A DNA stretch of 64,000 bases from positions 1-64,000 of the forward strand of contig NZ_BAEH01000106.1 in the NCBI RefSeq assembly GCF_000241305.1, written 5' to 3'. Each line of letters starts with the position of its first letter. Within the stretch, counting starts at the first letter, position 1. The translations under genes and the position numbers were made by a program. Positions 8,111-16,756 of the stretch are shown one piece after another. A model generated the notes under the pieces. It was not told where the DNA came from. It did no database searches and saw only the letters and a program-made list of their open reading frames with translations. The DNA comes from Gordonia effusa NBRC 100432 (GTDB taxonomy: Bacteria > Actinomycetota > Actinomycetes > Mycobacteriales > Mycobacteriaceae).

Positions 8111-8770
8111 TCACACCCTTGTCTCGAGACCGCGGATTCCGGCCTTCATAAACGGCCGGATAAACGGAGCCGCCAACTTCAGCGGAAGTATCCCGCCGAA
8201 CTTCGGCTGAGCGGCAATAGTCCAAGTCACGGTCGTCCCCGAACCTGTCGGCGTCAGTACATACTCCTCGGCGAAGGATTTGATGACGATCGGTACCGAG
8301 GTCCGAGTGCCCTGAACCGTCAGGCGCTGGTTCTCATCCCACCGAGTGACTTCTTCGGCTGCCGCGACCAGTTTGCCGTCGAAGAGCCGGGCCGCGCCCA
8401 CTCCGCGCGAATCACTCGTGTACCGGATCCCGTCGATCAACGGGATCCAAGAGAACACCCCATTGCTGTTGAGAGCGGCCCACACCTTATCTGGTGTGTG
8501 ATTGAAGGTTCGTTCGGACGATACGACGAATGACGCCTTGGTCGCGAAGAAATCGTCGACTTCTGAAGCTGGCACCGGCTTGAGTAAGCTGCCACCGCCG
8601 TTCAGTACTTGCTTCGCCCATTTTCTCAATAGGTAAAGTGCGAGAAGGCCGGCCAGACCGCCCAGAACGACTACAACAACACCGACGATGATTAAAGCCG
8701 TCATCACCTGTACCCCTTTTCTTGATCTTAAATCGAATGCCCGGCCGAGCAATCGCGTTATGGTTGTCAT
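8111..8770 (-). CDS. Membrane-anchored SRPBCC family protein
   Basis: 219 residues. One N-terminal transmembrane helix (about 24-48, ALIIVGVVVVVLGGLAGLLA) is followed by an SRPBCC/START-like domain (about 70-210) containing HTPDKVWAALNSNGVFSWIP and a C-terminal amphipathic helix. This predicts a ligand-binding domain tethered at the membrane. GGAGG lies six bases before the ATG at 8770, which decides this start over an internal Met at residue 23. It differs from the soluble SRPBCC at 5175-5660 and is transcribed alone. No operator palindrome was found upstream. Confidence 0.75.
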   Translation of the reverse strand: MTTITRLLGRAFDLRSRKGVQVMTALIIVGVVVVVLGGLAGLLALYLLRKWAKQVLNGGGSLLKPVPASEVDDFFATKASFVVSSERTFNHTPDKVWAALNSNGVFSWIPLIDGIRYTSDSRGVGAARLFDGKLVAAAEEVTRWDENQRLTVQGTRTSVPIVIKSFAEEYVLTPTGSGTTVTWTIAAQPKFGGILPLKLAAPFIRPFMKAGIRGLETRV

Positions 8771-8869
8771 CTTGACCTCCAGGTATATAGCGAGCCGCGT
8801 CTACCGCATGGGTCGCCTAGCGGCTGTGAATAGGGCTCGGCGGATACGGCACACATATGGTTGAGAGTT

Positions 8870-9109
8870 CTACGCATCCACGAACTCCGATTGGGAACTT
8901 GCGTCATTGAGGGGCGGGTCCGACGATCTGCCACCACCGCCCGGAATACTCGAATATCGGTAGTTATCGAGAAGGTAAAAACGGCTAAGAACTGCTCCGG
9001 CGCGCATGATCACGACGTCAAGCTGCGGCTTTCCGGGGAGCGAACCTACTGCACGCGGAGACCACGCCTGCCCGGTACTCACCGAGGCATTGTTGGTCGC
9101 CGTTGCCAT
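8870..9109 (-). CDS. Hypothetical 79-residue protein
   Basis: The frame is open from 9205, but the ATG at 9109 is preferred because AAGGGAG lies five bases upstream. The protein has a Ser/Thr/Ala N-terminus (MATATNNASVSTGQ), a short central hydrophobic segment (LDVVIMRAGAVLSRFYLL) and a Gly/Ser/Pro-rich, likely disordered end. I recognise no family. It is divergent from the CocE operon and could share the operator-bearing region 9253-9317. Coding is supported mainly by the ribosome binding site. Confidence 0.45.
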   Translation of the reverse strand: MATATNNASVSTGQAWSPRAVGSLPGKPQLDVVIMRAGAVLSRFYLLDNYRYSSIPGGGGRSSDPPLNDASSQSEFVDA

Positions 9110-9252
9110 CGCGTCTCCCTTGCATTCGGCGGTCTGAGCTTGCGGTTCCGTACGACTCGATCGACTGACCTGTGCGTCGCGCGGTATCCGTTTCCTGGCT
9201 GTCAAGGCGCGCTTCCCGGTGCGGAAAGCGCGCCATCACCGATGAAGTTACA

Positions 9253-9265
9253 CCGTCTGGGACAG
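9253..9265. promoter_or_regulatory. CTGTCTSAGACAG operator, site 4
   Basis: CCGTCTGGGACAG, 11 of 13. It lies 40 bases before site 5 in the CocE promoter. A GGGACA/TATCGG pair with 17 bases between them could be -35/-10. A hairpin with GGCGCGCTT arms lies just before it at 9206-9234. Confidence 0.55.
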
Positions 9266-9304
9266 TGACGGAAGTCTGGACTATCGGCGCCGCAGTGACC
9301 TATG

Positions 9305-9317
9305 CTGTCTGAGACAG
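9305..9317. promoter_or_regulatory. CTGTCTSAGACAG operator, site 5 (perfect)
   Basis: CTGTCTGAGACAG, 13 of 13. It overlaps the first in-frame ATG (9302) of the CocE frame, which argues that translation begins further down at 9371. Confidence 0.85.
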
Positions 9318-9370
9318 TATGCCTTGGACTCGACCCCGGTCGGAGTCCCGAAGGAGAGGAGCCGACCGAA

Positions 9371-11305
9371 ATGACCCAACCGGAGTCACCACCGGCCGAT
9401 ACGCAAGCAAATGTCTCGCCGACCACGCGGTTCGACATCGGTCCGCGGCAGTACCCGCACCGGCACGTGGACCGCGGAGCGGCGATCCGTCTCAGCGACG
9501 GAACCGTACTATCCGCCGACATCACCCGACCGGCAACCGCGCGCGGCAAGCCAGTAGAAGGCCCTCTTCCCACGGTCGTGACATTCACCCCGTACAACAA
9601 GATGGCCATCTCACGAGGCGCCCCGCTGTTCGATCTCGCCGACCGAGTAGGTCCGCTGGTCAGCCGCGTTATCGGGCCTACCACCACCGGTCGCGCGGGG
9701 CCACGCGAGTTGATCAGAGCGCTCGGCGGCGGCGGTACCGACGTATTGCGGGCGAGCCAAACCCTGGTCTCGCGCGGCTACGCCTACGTCATGATCGACG
9801 TGCGTGGCACCGGATCGTCGACGGGCATCATGGAGATGTTCAGCGAGCGCGAGCAGCAGGACTCGATCGAGGCGCTTGAGTGGGTTCGCAATCAGCCGTG
9901 GTGTAACGGTGACCTCGCGCTATCCGGAATCTCCTACAGCGCGATCGTTGCGCTGCAAGCCGCTGGCAACCAGCCGGAGGGATTGAAGGCGGTGTTTGCG
10001 GTTGAGGGGTCCGCAGACGTCGCCAAGGATTGGATCCAGACCGGCGGCGCGCAATCGGTGTTCACTATCGGCTGGCTCGCGGTCGTCAACTTCGCGAAGT
10101 GGGCACCGTCGATCCCCGCTCTGTTGCGAGCCGGAGTCGCCAGCAAGTTCATCGGGGATCGGTTCCGCAGTCCGTTGACGATGCTCGGCACCATCCTGGG
10201 CATGGCGGTGAAAGAAGATCACATCGAGAGCTTCTACAACGCCGACGCGGAGAAGCGGCCACCGAAGATCGAGGACATCAAAGCCGCCACCTGGATTCAC
10301 GGCGGTTGGCACGACATCTTCGCACGATCGAACACCGAGATGTTCGAGCGGCTCAGCCTCGCTAAGGGCCAAAAGCAGCTGGTCATCGACGATGCGTACC
10401 ACCTGAACCCAGGTGCGGGCTTCGGTACCGACGATCATCCGCAGCGGCTCAACGAGCTTCAGTGCGCATTCTTCGATCGCTGGCTTCAGCACCAGGAGAA
10501 CGGCATCGATTCGTACGGTCCGGTCACACTTCGCGAGCTCGGCACCGGAGATTGGCTGACCCAGTCGGCATTCCCACACCCACAGGCGCAAGTCGAACGT
10601 TGGTATCTCTCCGGGGAGTCCAGCGGCGCAGCTCGCCACGCTGCCATCGACGGATCGCTCGGACCTGCGAAGACACCCGGAGCAGTTCAGTTCGAGCTTC
10701 CCCGGCGAGGAATCAGCTTCTTTTCCTACGCGACGAACGTGACCGCGATGGGTGCGCTCTCGATGCTGGGTTCGGGGTGGTTCTCCGATAACCGCTCCTC
10801 CGAAGCCAGCTCGGTGTCGTTCACCAGCAAACCGCTGACCAGCGACCTCCAGCTGTCCGGCTATCTCAATTTGCATCTGCGTGTCTTGGCACATGGCACC
10901 GAAGCATTCTGGGCAGTCACCGTGTGTGACGTCGCGCCCGACGGCAGCTCGGCAGTGGTCACCGCCGGTGCCCTGCGCTCGACGCGACGTGCGGTCGACG
11001 AGATCGCGAGCCTGCGTGTCAACGGCCAGCTGGTCCGACCCGAACACCCGCTTACCGAGCTGTCGCTGCTGCCGGTGATTCCGGACGAACCCCACGATCT
11101 GGATATCGAACTCAATGCCACGGCCGCGTTCTTACCCGCCGGCCATCGGTTGCGGGTAGCGGTCACCCGTACCAGCTGGCCGCGCCACCTGCTCGGCCCC
11201 AAGGTGAACAAGTACATCAAGGGCCAGGCGATCGTGCTCGATCCAGAACATCCAAGCTGGCTCAGCTTCCACGCTGTCCCAGAAACCGGAGAGAAGGTCT
11301 CGTGA
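9371..11305 (+). CDS. CocE/NonD-family alpha/beta hydrolase
   Basis: 644-residue serine hydrolase of the CocE / X-Pro dipeptidyl-peptidase (S15) class, which cleaves esters or amides. Seen: VRGTGSSTG near residue 145, the nucleophile motif GISYSA (Ser about 188; the family norm is GxSYxG, so the last Gly is Ala here), HGGWHD near 300, and a C-terminal jelly-roll-like domain with LRVAVTRTSWPRH. The start at 9371 is chosen because the upstream ATG (9302) lies inside operator site 5 and aaggagagg precedes 9371. It heads a five-gene operon with three SDRs and a Ddn-like protein; its stop overlaps the next start by four bases. Confidence 0.88.
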   Translation: MTQPESPPADTQANVSPTTRFDIGPRQYPHRHVDRGAAIRLSDGTVLSADITRPATARGKPVEGPLPTVVTFTPYNKMAISRGAPLFDLADRVGPLVSRVIGPTTTGRAGPRELIRALGGGGTDVLRASQTLVSRGYAYVMIDVRGTGSSTGIMEMFSEREQQDSIEALEWVRNQPWCNGDLALSGISYSAIVALQAAGNQPEGLKAVFAVEGSADVAKDWIQTGGAQSVFTIGWLAVVNFAKWAPSIPALLRAGVASKFIGDRFRSPLTMLGTILGMAVKEDHIESFYNADAEKRPPKIEDIKAATWIHGGWHDIFARSNTEMFERLSLAKGQKQLVIDDAYHLNPGAGFGTDDHPQRLNELQCAFFDRWLQHQENGIDSYGPVTLRELGTGDWLTQSAFPHPQAQVERWYLSGESSGAARHAAIDGSLGPAKTPGAVQFELPRRGISFFSYATNVTAMGALSMLGSGWFSDNRSSEASSVSFTSKPLTSDLQLSGYLNLHLRVLAHGTEAFWAVTVCDVAPDGSSAVVTAGALRSTRRAVDEIASLRVNGQLVRPEHPLTELSLLPVIPDEPHDLDIELNATAAFLPAGHRLRVAVTRTSWPRHLLGPKVNKYIKGQAIVLDPEHPSWLSFHAVPETGEKVS

Positions 11306-12210
11306 AGACAGCGATAGTTACCGGTGCCGCATCGGGCATCGGCATGGGTTATGCGACCGTCCTGGCCGAGCGTGGCTTCTACGTCCTCGTCACCGACATC
11401 GATCAGATCGGTGCCGAAAGAGTAGCCGCGGAACTCAACGGCCGTGGCGGGTCACTCGTGGAAGCGCGCAAACTCGACGTCACCGACGCCGCCGCGGTCG
11501 CCAAGGTGGTCAACGACGTCAAACGTGAGCACGGCCGACTCGACATGATCTTCAACAACGCGGGCATCGGAATCGGTGGTCCGACCGAAGAACTCGAGGT
11601 CGCGCACTGGCAAAAGGCTGGCGACGTGATGATCATGGGCGTCGCCTACGGCGTGGACGCCGCGTATCGAATCATGGTCGAGCAGGGCTTTGGTCATATC
11701 GTCAACACCGCGTCGATGGCCGGCATGGTGCCGCTGGCATTCATGGCGCCGTACAACATGGCGAAACACGCCGTCGTCGGCATGAGCCTTTCGCTTCGTG
11801 GTGAAGCAGCCGCACACGGCGTCAAAGTCACCTGTGTATGCCCTATTGCGGTGAACACCAATATCGTCCGGAACCTCAACTCCGGACTTGGCGAAACCGA
11901 CGAGATAAACATCGCGCGCAAGGGATACGACCTGGTTGAGCCTCTCTCCAAGTTCGTTCCCGAGTTCATCATCGCAAGTCCGGTCGGCCACGCCCGCGCG
12001 GTCCTCAAGGGCTGCGATCGAAACCGGGCGCTCGTGATTAAGCCGTGGTTCGGCCGGCAAGCGTGGTGGATGCAACGAGCATTCCCCCTCCTCACGGTGC
12101 GGGTTAGTTCGATTTACACGCGGCTCGCGATTCTTTTACGCAAACCCGCGGTCAACCTTGGGAAAGCGGTACTTCGCGTCCCAGACCAAGAAAAGGAGAT
12201 CGCTCAGTGA
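11302..12210 (+). CDS. Short-chain dehydrogenase/reductase (SDR 1)
   Basis: 302-residue classical SDR, an NAD(P)-dependent alcohol/ketone oxidoreductase. Seen: TGAASGIG cofactor motif at residue 7, NNAG near 90, the catalytic Ser in NTASMAG and YNMAK (Tyr/Lys) near 153-157. It has a C-terminal extension of about 50 residues beyond a minimal SDR, hydrophobic and basic, which may associate with membranes. The GTG start overlaps the CocE stop (GTGA), and its own stop overlaps the next gene by four bases. It shares the operator-controlled promoter at 9253-9317. Confidence 0.9.
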   Translation: MKTAIVTGAASGIGMGYATVLAERGFYVLVTDIDQIGAERVAAELNGRGGSLVEARKLDVTDAAAVAKVVNDVKREHGRLDMIFNNAGIGIGGPTEELEVAHWQKAGDVMIMGVAYGVDAAYRIMVEQGFGHIVNTASMAGMVPLAFMAPYNMAKHAVVGMSLSLRGEAAAHGVKVTCVCPIAVNTNIVRNLNSGLGETDEINIARKGYDLVEPLSKFVPEFIIASPVGHARAVLKGCDRNRALVIKPWFGRQAWWMQRAFPLLTVRVSSIYTRLAILLRKPAVNLGKAVLRVPDQEKEIAQ

Positions 12211-12662
12211 GCGTAATTTCGACAGTATGGGACAACGGTCATCGAATTGGAGCTCAGCTCCTTAATATCGTTACCGGTCCACTATTCCGGTTTGGCCAAA
12301 AGATCGGGTACACCACCACATTGCATGTCAAGTGGGTTGAGTTATACACAATCGGCCGTAAGACCGGACTTCGCCGGAAATCGATCATGCCGAGCGTTTT
12401 GCACACTAACGACCGGTTTGTGCTCGTACCTACCTATGGCGGCCACACGAAGTCGCCGGGCTGGGTGCACAACATCAAGGCGAAGCCCGAGATCGAGGTG
12501 GCCATGGACGGGAAAATCGTTCCGATGCGCGGCCACATCGCTACCGATCAAGAGCGCGAAGAAATCTGGACCAAATTAGTAATCCGCAGCCTGGGCATCT
12601 ATGCCGTACTCCAGGCAATTACCAATCGCCACGTGCAACTAGTCATCCTGGAAAGGATCTAA
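12207..12662 (+). CDS. F420-type nitroreductase-family (Ddn-like) oxidoreductase
   Basis: 151 residues of the deazaflavin (F420)-dependent nitroreductase family (PF04075-like). Seen: TIGRKTGLRRKSIMPS (the TxGRKSG.PR pattern), VPTYGGHTKSPGWVHN (ASxGG...PxWyhNL) and the ANPEVEV-like KAKPEIEVAMDG. Members such as Ddn of M. tuberculosis reduce quinones or enones with F420H2. The start is GTG, overlapping the previous stop by four bases. Placement between SDRs suggests reduction of a double bond or quinone in the same pathway as the ketone/alcohol steps; that is inference. Confidence 0.88.
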   Translation: MSVISTVWDNGHRIGAQLLNIVTGPLFRFGQKIGYTTTLHVKWVELYTIGRKTGLRRKSIMPSVLHTNDRFVLVPTYGGHTKSPGWVHNIKAKPEIEVAMDGKIVPMRGHIATDQEREEIWTKLVIRSLGIYAVLQAITNRHVQLVILERI

Positions 12663-12667
12663 CTCTC

Positions 12668-13627
12668 ATGACAAGCAAAATTCGAAACCCCCGGTTTGTA
12701 ATAATTACCGGCGCGGGCAGCGGGATCGGGCGGGCAACCGCGCTACGGTTCGGCAAAGCAGGGTCCGAGGTTCTCTGTACCGACATCAATGCGGAAACCT
12801 CTGCCGAGACCGCCGCGATGATCATCGCCGCCGGCGGAAAGGCCAGATCAGAACGTCTGGACGTCACCGACGACGACGCGTGGCAAGCTCTAGCGAAGCG
12901 GCTTCGTGATGAGGGTCAACTCATTGAATTACTCGTCAACAACGCTGGTGTTGGCGTGGTGGGCGCTTTCTTGGCGCACTCGAAAGATGACTGGGATCGC
13001 CAGATCAACGTCAACCTCAACGGTGTCGTGAACGGCTGCCGGGCGGTCGCCCCCTTGATGGTGGAGGCCCGGCACGGCCATATCGTCAACATCGCATCAG
13101 TCGCCGCCTACACACCTTTCGGCATGATGCCGTCGTACTGCGTCTCCAAGGCATCGGTTCGCATGTTCAGCGAATGCCTGCGTCTGGAACTCGCGCCGCA
13201 TAACGTCGGCGTGAGCGCGATCTGCCCGGGCGCTGTTGCGACAAATATCGTTAAGAACTCCGAGTTCCACGGCGACGTCGGCATCGAAGATATGGACCAT
13301 AAGAAGGAAGTTGCTGGCGAAGTCGCTGTCAAGTACGGCCAGATCTTCCGCTCGCCGAACCGCATTGCGTGGGCCATTGAGCGTGCCGCACGACGCAACC
13401 AGGCTGTTGTGCCGGTCCGTCCCGAAGCTTGGTTGGGCTATCTCGCGCACCGCGCCTCGCCGACGCTGATGCGCATAGTTATCGGCCAAGCAACACCAGC
13501 ACGTCTGAAGTTCGCCGGCAATCTTGCCGATCGTCTCGTCCTCCGCAAGGCGACGGAAATATTAGGTCCCATCTTCGCTCCCGAGGCCTTTGCCGAAGAG
13601 CCGACCCCAGCCAAGTCAGGAAAGTAG
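12668..13627 (+). CDS. Short-chain dehydrogenase/reductase (SDR 2)
   Basis: 319-residue classical SDR. TGAGSGIGRAT cofactor motif near residue 15, DVTDDDAW, NNAG near 96, IASVAAYTPFG with the catalytic Ser, and YCVSK near 158-162. It closely resembles the next gene (shared DAWQALAK, VNLxGVVNGCRA, MVExxHGxIVNI, FSECLR), so the two look like a tandem duplication that has diverged. The C-terminus again extends past the core fold. It starts five bases after the Ddn-like stop, in the CocE operon. Confidence 0.9.
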   Translation: MTSKIRNPRFVIITGAGSGIGRATALRFGKAGSEVLCTDINAETSAETAAMIIAAGGKARSERLDVTDDDAWQALAKRLRDEGQLIELLVNNAGVGVVGAFLAHSKDDWDRQINVNLNGVVNGCRAVAPLMVEARHGHIVNIASVAAYTPFGMMPSYCVSKASVRMFSECLRLELAPHNVGVSAICPGAVATNIVKNSEFHGDVGIEDMDHKKEVAGEVAVKYGQIFRSPNRIAWAIERAARRNQAVVPVRPEAWLGYLAHRASPTLMRIVIGQATPARLKFAGNLADRLVLRKATEILGPIFAPEAFAEEPTPAKSGK

Positions 13628-13635
13628 GTCTACCC

Positions 13636-14574
13636 ATGTTCGGAAAAGGTATTAGTAATCCCCGGCTCGTACTTATCACCGGAGCCGGCAGCGGTATCGG
13701 CCGTGCGACTTCGCTGCGATTCGCGAAGAAGGGCGCGACGATTCTGTCGACCGATATCAACGTCGAATCAGCCGAAGAAACCGTCAAGCTGATCGAGGCG
13801 AAAGGCGGCCGAGCCTTCTCATACAAGCTCGATGTCACCGACAACGACGCGTGGCAGGCACTGGCCAAGCAGGTCGAATCGGAACACGGCACCCCCGATG
13901 TCATCGTGAACAACGCTGGCATGGGTATCGGCGGCGGATTCCTTGAGCACACCAAGGAAGACTGGGATTTCCAGATGGCGGTCAACCTCGACGGCGTTGT
14001 CAACGGATGTCGTGCATTCGCCCCGTTGATGGTGGAGAAGAAGCACGGACAGATCGTCAACATCTCCTCCGGTCTCGCATTCATCCCGTTCGCTCTGACG
14101 CCTTCGTACTGCGTCTCGAAGACCGCGGTACGTATGTTCAGTGAATGCCTCCGCCAGGAGCTTGCGCCGCACAAGGTCGGCGTCACGGCGATCTGTCCGG
14201 GAGTTGCGGCCACCAAGCTGCTCACCTCGGGCAAGGTCGTCTCGAAAACCGGATTTGACGAAGACGTCCAAGATCGGGCGCAGGCCGTCGTCGGCCGGTT
14301 CGTCGAAAAGATTGGCCCCTATTTCGCATCCCCCGACTACATCGCGCGTGGGATCGTGCGAGCCACCAAGTACAACGGCGGCGTCATCCCAGTTCGCCCT
14401 GAGTCGTGGCTCGGCTACTGGATCAGCCGGATCGCGCCTGGCGCCGTTCGACTGGTCTCTGGTCAGTTGACCCCCAGCCGCGCGAACGCGGTCGCCGGTG
14501 TTGGCCACAAGATTGCCGGGGACGCCGTCGTCGACCGGGTCCTCAACGTGGCCGAGACGGTCACCGGGTCGTAG
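13636..14574 (+). CDS. Short-chain dehydrogenase/reductase (SDR 3)
   Basis: 312-residue classical SDR and paralogue of the preceding gene. TGAGSGIGRAT motif near 14, NNAG near 94, ISSGLAF with catalytic Ser near 144 and YCVSK near 157-161. The frame is open upstream into the preceding gene, but ATG 13636, nine bases after that gene's stop and with GGAAAG upstream, is the sensible start. It is last in the CocE operon, followed by a strong terminator at 14611-14644. Substrate unknown; a large hydrophobic alcohol or ketone fits the context. Confidence 0.9.
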   Translation: MFGKGISNPRLVLITGAGSGIGRATSLRFAKKGATILSTDINVESAEETVKLIEAKGGRAFSYKLDVTDNDAWQALAKQVESEHGTPDVIVNNAGMGIGGGFLEHTKEDWDFQMAVNLDGVVNGCRAFAPLMVEKKHGQIVNISSGLAFIPFALTPSYCVSKTAVRMFSECLRQELAPHKVGVTAICPGVAATKLLTSGKVVSKTGFDEDVQDRAQAVVGRFVEKIGPYFASPDYIARGIVRATKYNGGVIPVRPESWLGYWISRIAPGAVRLVSGQLTPSRANAVAGVGHKIAGDAVVDRVLNVAETVTGS

Positions 14575-14610
14575 CACTCGATCGCACCACAGCAATCACA
14601 ACTGAATACG

Positions 14611-14644
14611 AGGCTCCCCAGGTCCGTTCGGACTTGGGGAGCCT
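14611..14644 (+). terminator. Terminator of the CocE-SDR operon
   Basis: A 15-bp stem (14611-14625 with 14630-14644) with one G-T wobble, loop gttc, then ttt. Confidence 0.85.
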
Positions 14645-14749
14645 TTCATTCCCAGCCTGGTCAACCGTCCCAGAAGGTTAGTTCAAAACACCAAATCACT
14701 GCATACCGCCTGGTACCGTGTTCTAACTGGATATAGCCAAAGGAGTCCA

Positions 14750-16198
14750 ATGTCCACTCAGCAACGTGACGGTGGCCGGGTACTGCGCGTGTTGCGTGAC
14801 TTCAACCCCAACGATGGTGCCCCGCGACGGACCGCCAAAGTTGCGAAGATTCCTGCGGCATTCGCTGGTCGTCGTGCGGTTGGCGTCGTTAAACGGGCCT
14901 CCGGGCAGTCTGCCGACGACGTTCAGCGCGAGATTCACGAGCGCACGGCTCAGCACATTTTCGAAGTGCTCGGTTCGCTCCGAGGCGTCGCGGCAAAGGT
15001 CGGGCAGATCCTCTCATTGTTCGATCGCGTGTTGCCACCCGAACTGTCTGAGGCGTACGGCAGTGCCCTCGCACAACTTCAAGAAGGGGCGCCGACGATG
15101 CTGCCGGGCCTCGTAGACGAAATGCTTCGGACACACCTCGGACCGAACTGGCACGACAAATTCCTCGAATTCGACATGGCCCATCCCAAAGCGGCGTCGA
15201 TCGGCCAAGTCCATAAGGCTGTTTGGCATGACGGCCGCCAAGTCGCGGTGAAGATCCAGTACCCCGGCGCCCAGCGTGCGATCGAGGCCGATCTGGCACA
15301 GCTGCGGCTTCTCTCGTTCGCGGTGGGCGCAATGATGCCGGGACTCGAAATGAGAGCCGTCGTCGACGAAATTTGTGACCGTATTTCCGAAGAACTCGAT
15401 TACGCCCACGAAGCCCAGAATCAAAGACTCTTCGCGACTGTATATGCTGACGACCCGGACGTTCTGATACCGCAAGTTGTCGAGCAAGCCGGCGATGTAC
15501 TGATAACTGAGTGGATCGGAGGCACTTCGTTATCGTCAATTATCGAGCGCGGTGCCACGCAGAATGAACGCAATCGGATCGGTATGCAAATCATCCGCTT
15601 TAATATGTGGAGCCAGCATCGCTGCGGAATTCTCTACGGCGACGCCCACCCCGGCAACTATCGGATCCAACCCGATGGTCGGCTAGGTGTCGTGGACTTC
15701 GGCGCTTGTGCACCACTCCCCGAGAACTTCACCGCGATGACAGTTGATGCGATGGATGCGCTGCTCAACGGCGACATCGGAGACCTCGGTGCGATGATTC
15801 ATCGTTGGGGGTTTCTCACCGAAGGCCGTGAACTTGACCTCTCCGCTCTTAGTCAGGTGCTACAGCCGTACTTGGAGCCGATGGTCGATCCAGATTTCGC
15901 GGTTGATCAAGCGTGGGTCCAGCAACGCCTCATCGAGGCGATCGATCCCAAGTTATCTAATGTATTTCGACAGACAACCTTCTCTCCGGACTTAATCGCT
16001 GGCGCGCGCATGGCACTGGGAACCATCGGGCTGCTTATAAAACTCGACCCGGTGATCCACGCACCCGACCTGGCCATCGAATGGATACCTGAACTCGGAC
16101 CGGTTGTCGCCCGCGCCAGAGCGCGGCGTCGACGCGAAACCTCGCCGGTCCGTGAACACTTGACCGTGCTCGCCGGTGGCGGGCAATTAACGCAGTAG
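14750..16198 (+). CDS. AarF/ABC1/UbiB-family atypical kinase (paralogue 2)
   Basis: 482 residues. Motifs in order: KVGQ near residue 83, PKAASIGQVH (the Ala-rich loop is one Ala shorter than in the other two copies), VAVKIQYPG, GDAHPGNY (Ala in place of the Pro of DPHPGN) and VDFGAC. The start has AAAGGAG seven bases upstream. It is transcribed alone between the CocE operon terminator and the convergent XRE gene; no operator palindrome was seen in its leader. Family knowledge points to isoprenoid/quinone or lipid homeostasis. The substitutions may reflect specialisation among the three copies. Confidence 0.87.
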   Translation: MSTQQRDGGRVLRVLRDFNPNDGAPRRTAKVAKIPAAFAGRRAVGVVKRASGQSADDVQREIHERTAQHIFEVLGSLRGVAAKVGQILSLFDRVLPPELSEAYGSALAQLQEGAPTMLPGLVDEMLRTHLGPNWHDKFLEFDMAHPKAASIGQVHKAVWHDGRQVAVKIQYPGAQRAIEADLAQLRLLSFAVGAMMPGLEMRAVVDEICDRISEELDYAHEAQNQRLFATVYADDPDVLIPQVVEQAGDVLITEWIGGTSLSSIIERGATQNERNRIGMQIIRFNMWSQHRCGILYGDAHPGNYRIQPDGRLGVVDFGACAPLPENFTAMTVDAMDALLNGDIGDLGAMIHRWGFLTEGRELDLSALSQVLQPYLEPMVDPDFAVDQAWVQQRLIEAIDPKLSNVFRQTTFSPDLIAGARMALGTIGLLIKLDPVIHAPDLAIEWIPELGPVVARARARRRRETSPVREHLTVLAGGGQLTQ

Positions 16199-16212
16199 CA
16201 CGGACCAGACGG

Positions 16213-16653
16213 TCAAGCACTAATTCGTGCCGGGCGGTTGTGCTCGTGAAGTATCTGAATGAGGCTAACCACTACATTTCGCTGAGCTAGCGGAAGGTCG
16301 GCGATCGCCGACGCCAACCGGTAGCACTCGACATTGTGGACAACTCGTGCCCTGCTAACTCGTTCGGCTGGCGATATATCGGCATGCTGCATTTGGAAGC
16401 GCACGGTGAAATAGGCAATATCGACGTCGAATGCGTCGGCGAGCGCGCTGACCGCCTTGAGGCTCGGCTCATTCGCGATGCCGTTTCGGAGCTGAGACAG
16501 ATAAGACTCTTTGACGGCCCGCCGGTTGGGAGCTATTCGCCGGGCTATCTCGGTGGCAGTCACCGGAGAACCGTCGTAGCGAAACGTATTGTCGAATAGT
16601 TCAGCAAGTAGACATGCGAACGTCGGATGAGATCGAAGCGTCGAACTAGACAT
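16213..16653 (-). CDS. XRE-family helix-turn-helix regulator
   Basis: 146 residues. An N-terminal helix-turn-helix spans about 30-90 (TATEIARRI...VKESYLSQLRNGIANEPSLKAVSALADAFDV), followed by a helical C-terminal part. The ATG at 16653 has GGGGAG seven bases upstream and is preferred over a TTG at 16680. It lies just past the end of the leftward Mce operon and could be read through from it, or have its own promoter. It is a second regulator candidate for the region, but no CTGTCTSAGACAG site lies near it. Confidence 0.75.
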   Translation of the reverse strand: MSSSTLRSHPTFACLLAELFDNTFRYDGSPVTATEIARRIAPNRRAVKESYLSQLRNGIANEPSLKAVSALADAFDVDIAYFTVRFQMQHADISPAERVSRARVVHNVECYRLASAIADLPLAQRNVVVSLIQILHEHNRPARISA

Positions 16654-16716
16654 ATCTGTACTCCCCGGGATCTCGACCAACGGATGAACTGCGCAAATAT
16701 GCGCGCCGCGCGCGGA

Positions 16717-16751
16717 GGGGGTCCGAGCCGCCCGAAGCGACTTGGACCCCC
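16717..16751 (-). terminator. Possible Mce-operon terminator
   Basis: An 11-bp stem (16717-16727 with 16741-16751, one G-T pair) with a 13-base loop, six bases after the Mce-associated gene stop. There is no U-tract, so it may only be partial termination. Confidence 0.45.
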
Positions 16752-16756
16752 AACCG

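Noticed and set aside
9302-9370. N-terminal extension of the CocE gene from ATG 9302
   Set aside because: That ATG is inside a perfect copy of the operator; ATG 9371 has a purine-rich site upstream.
13429-13635. Extended N-terminus of the third SDR
   Set aside because: It runs through the preceding SDR in another frame, and the SDR fold begins right after ATG 13636.
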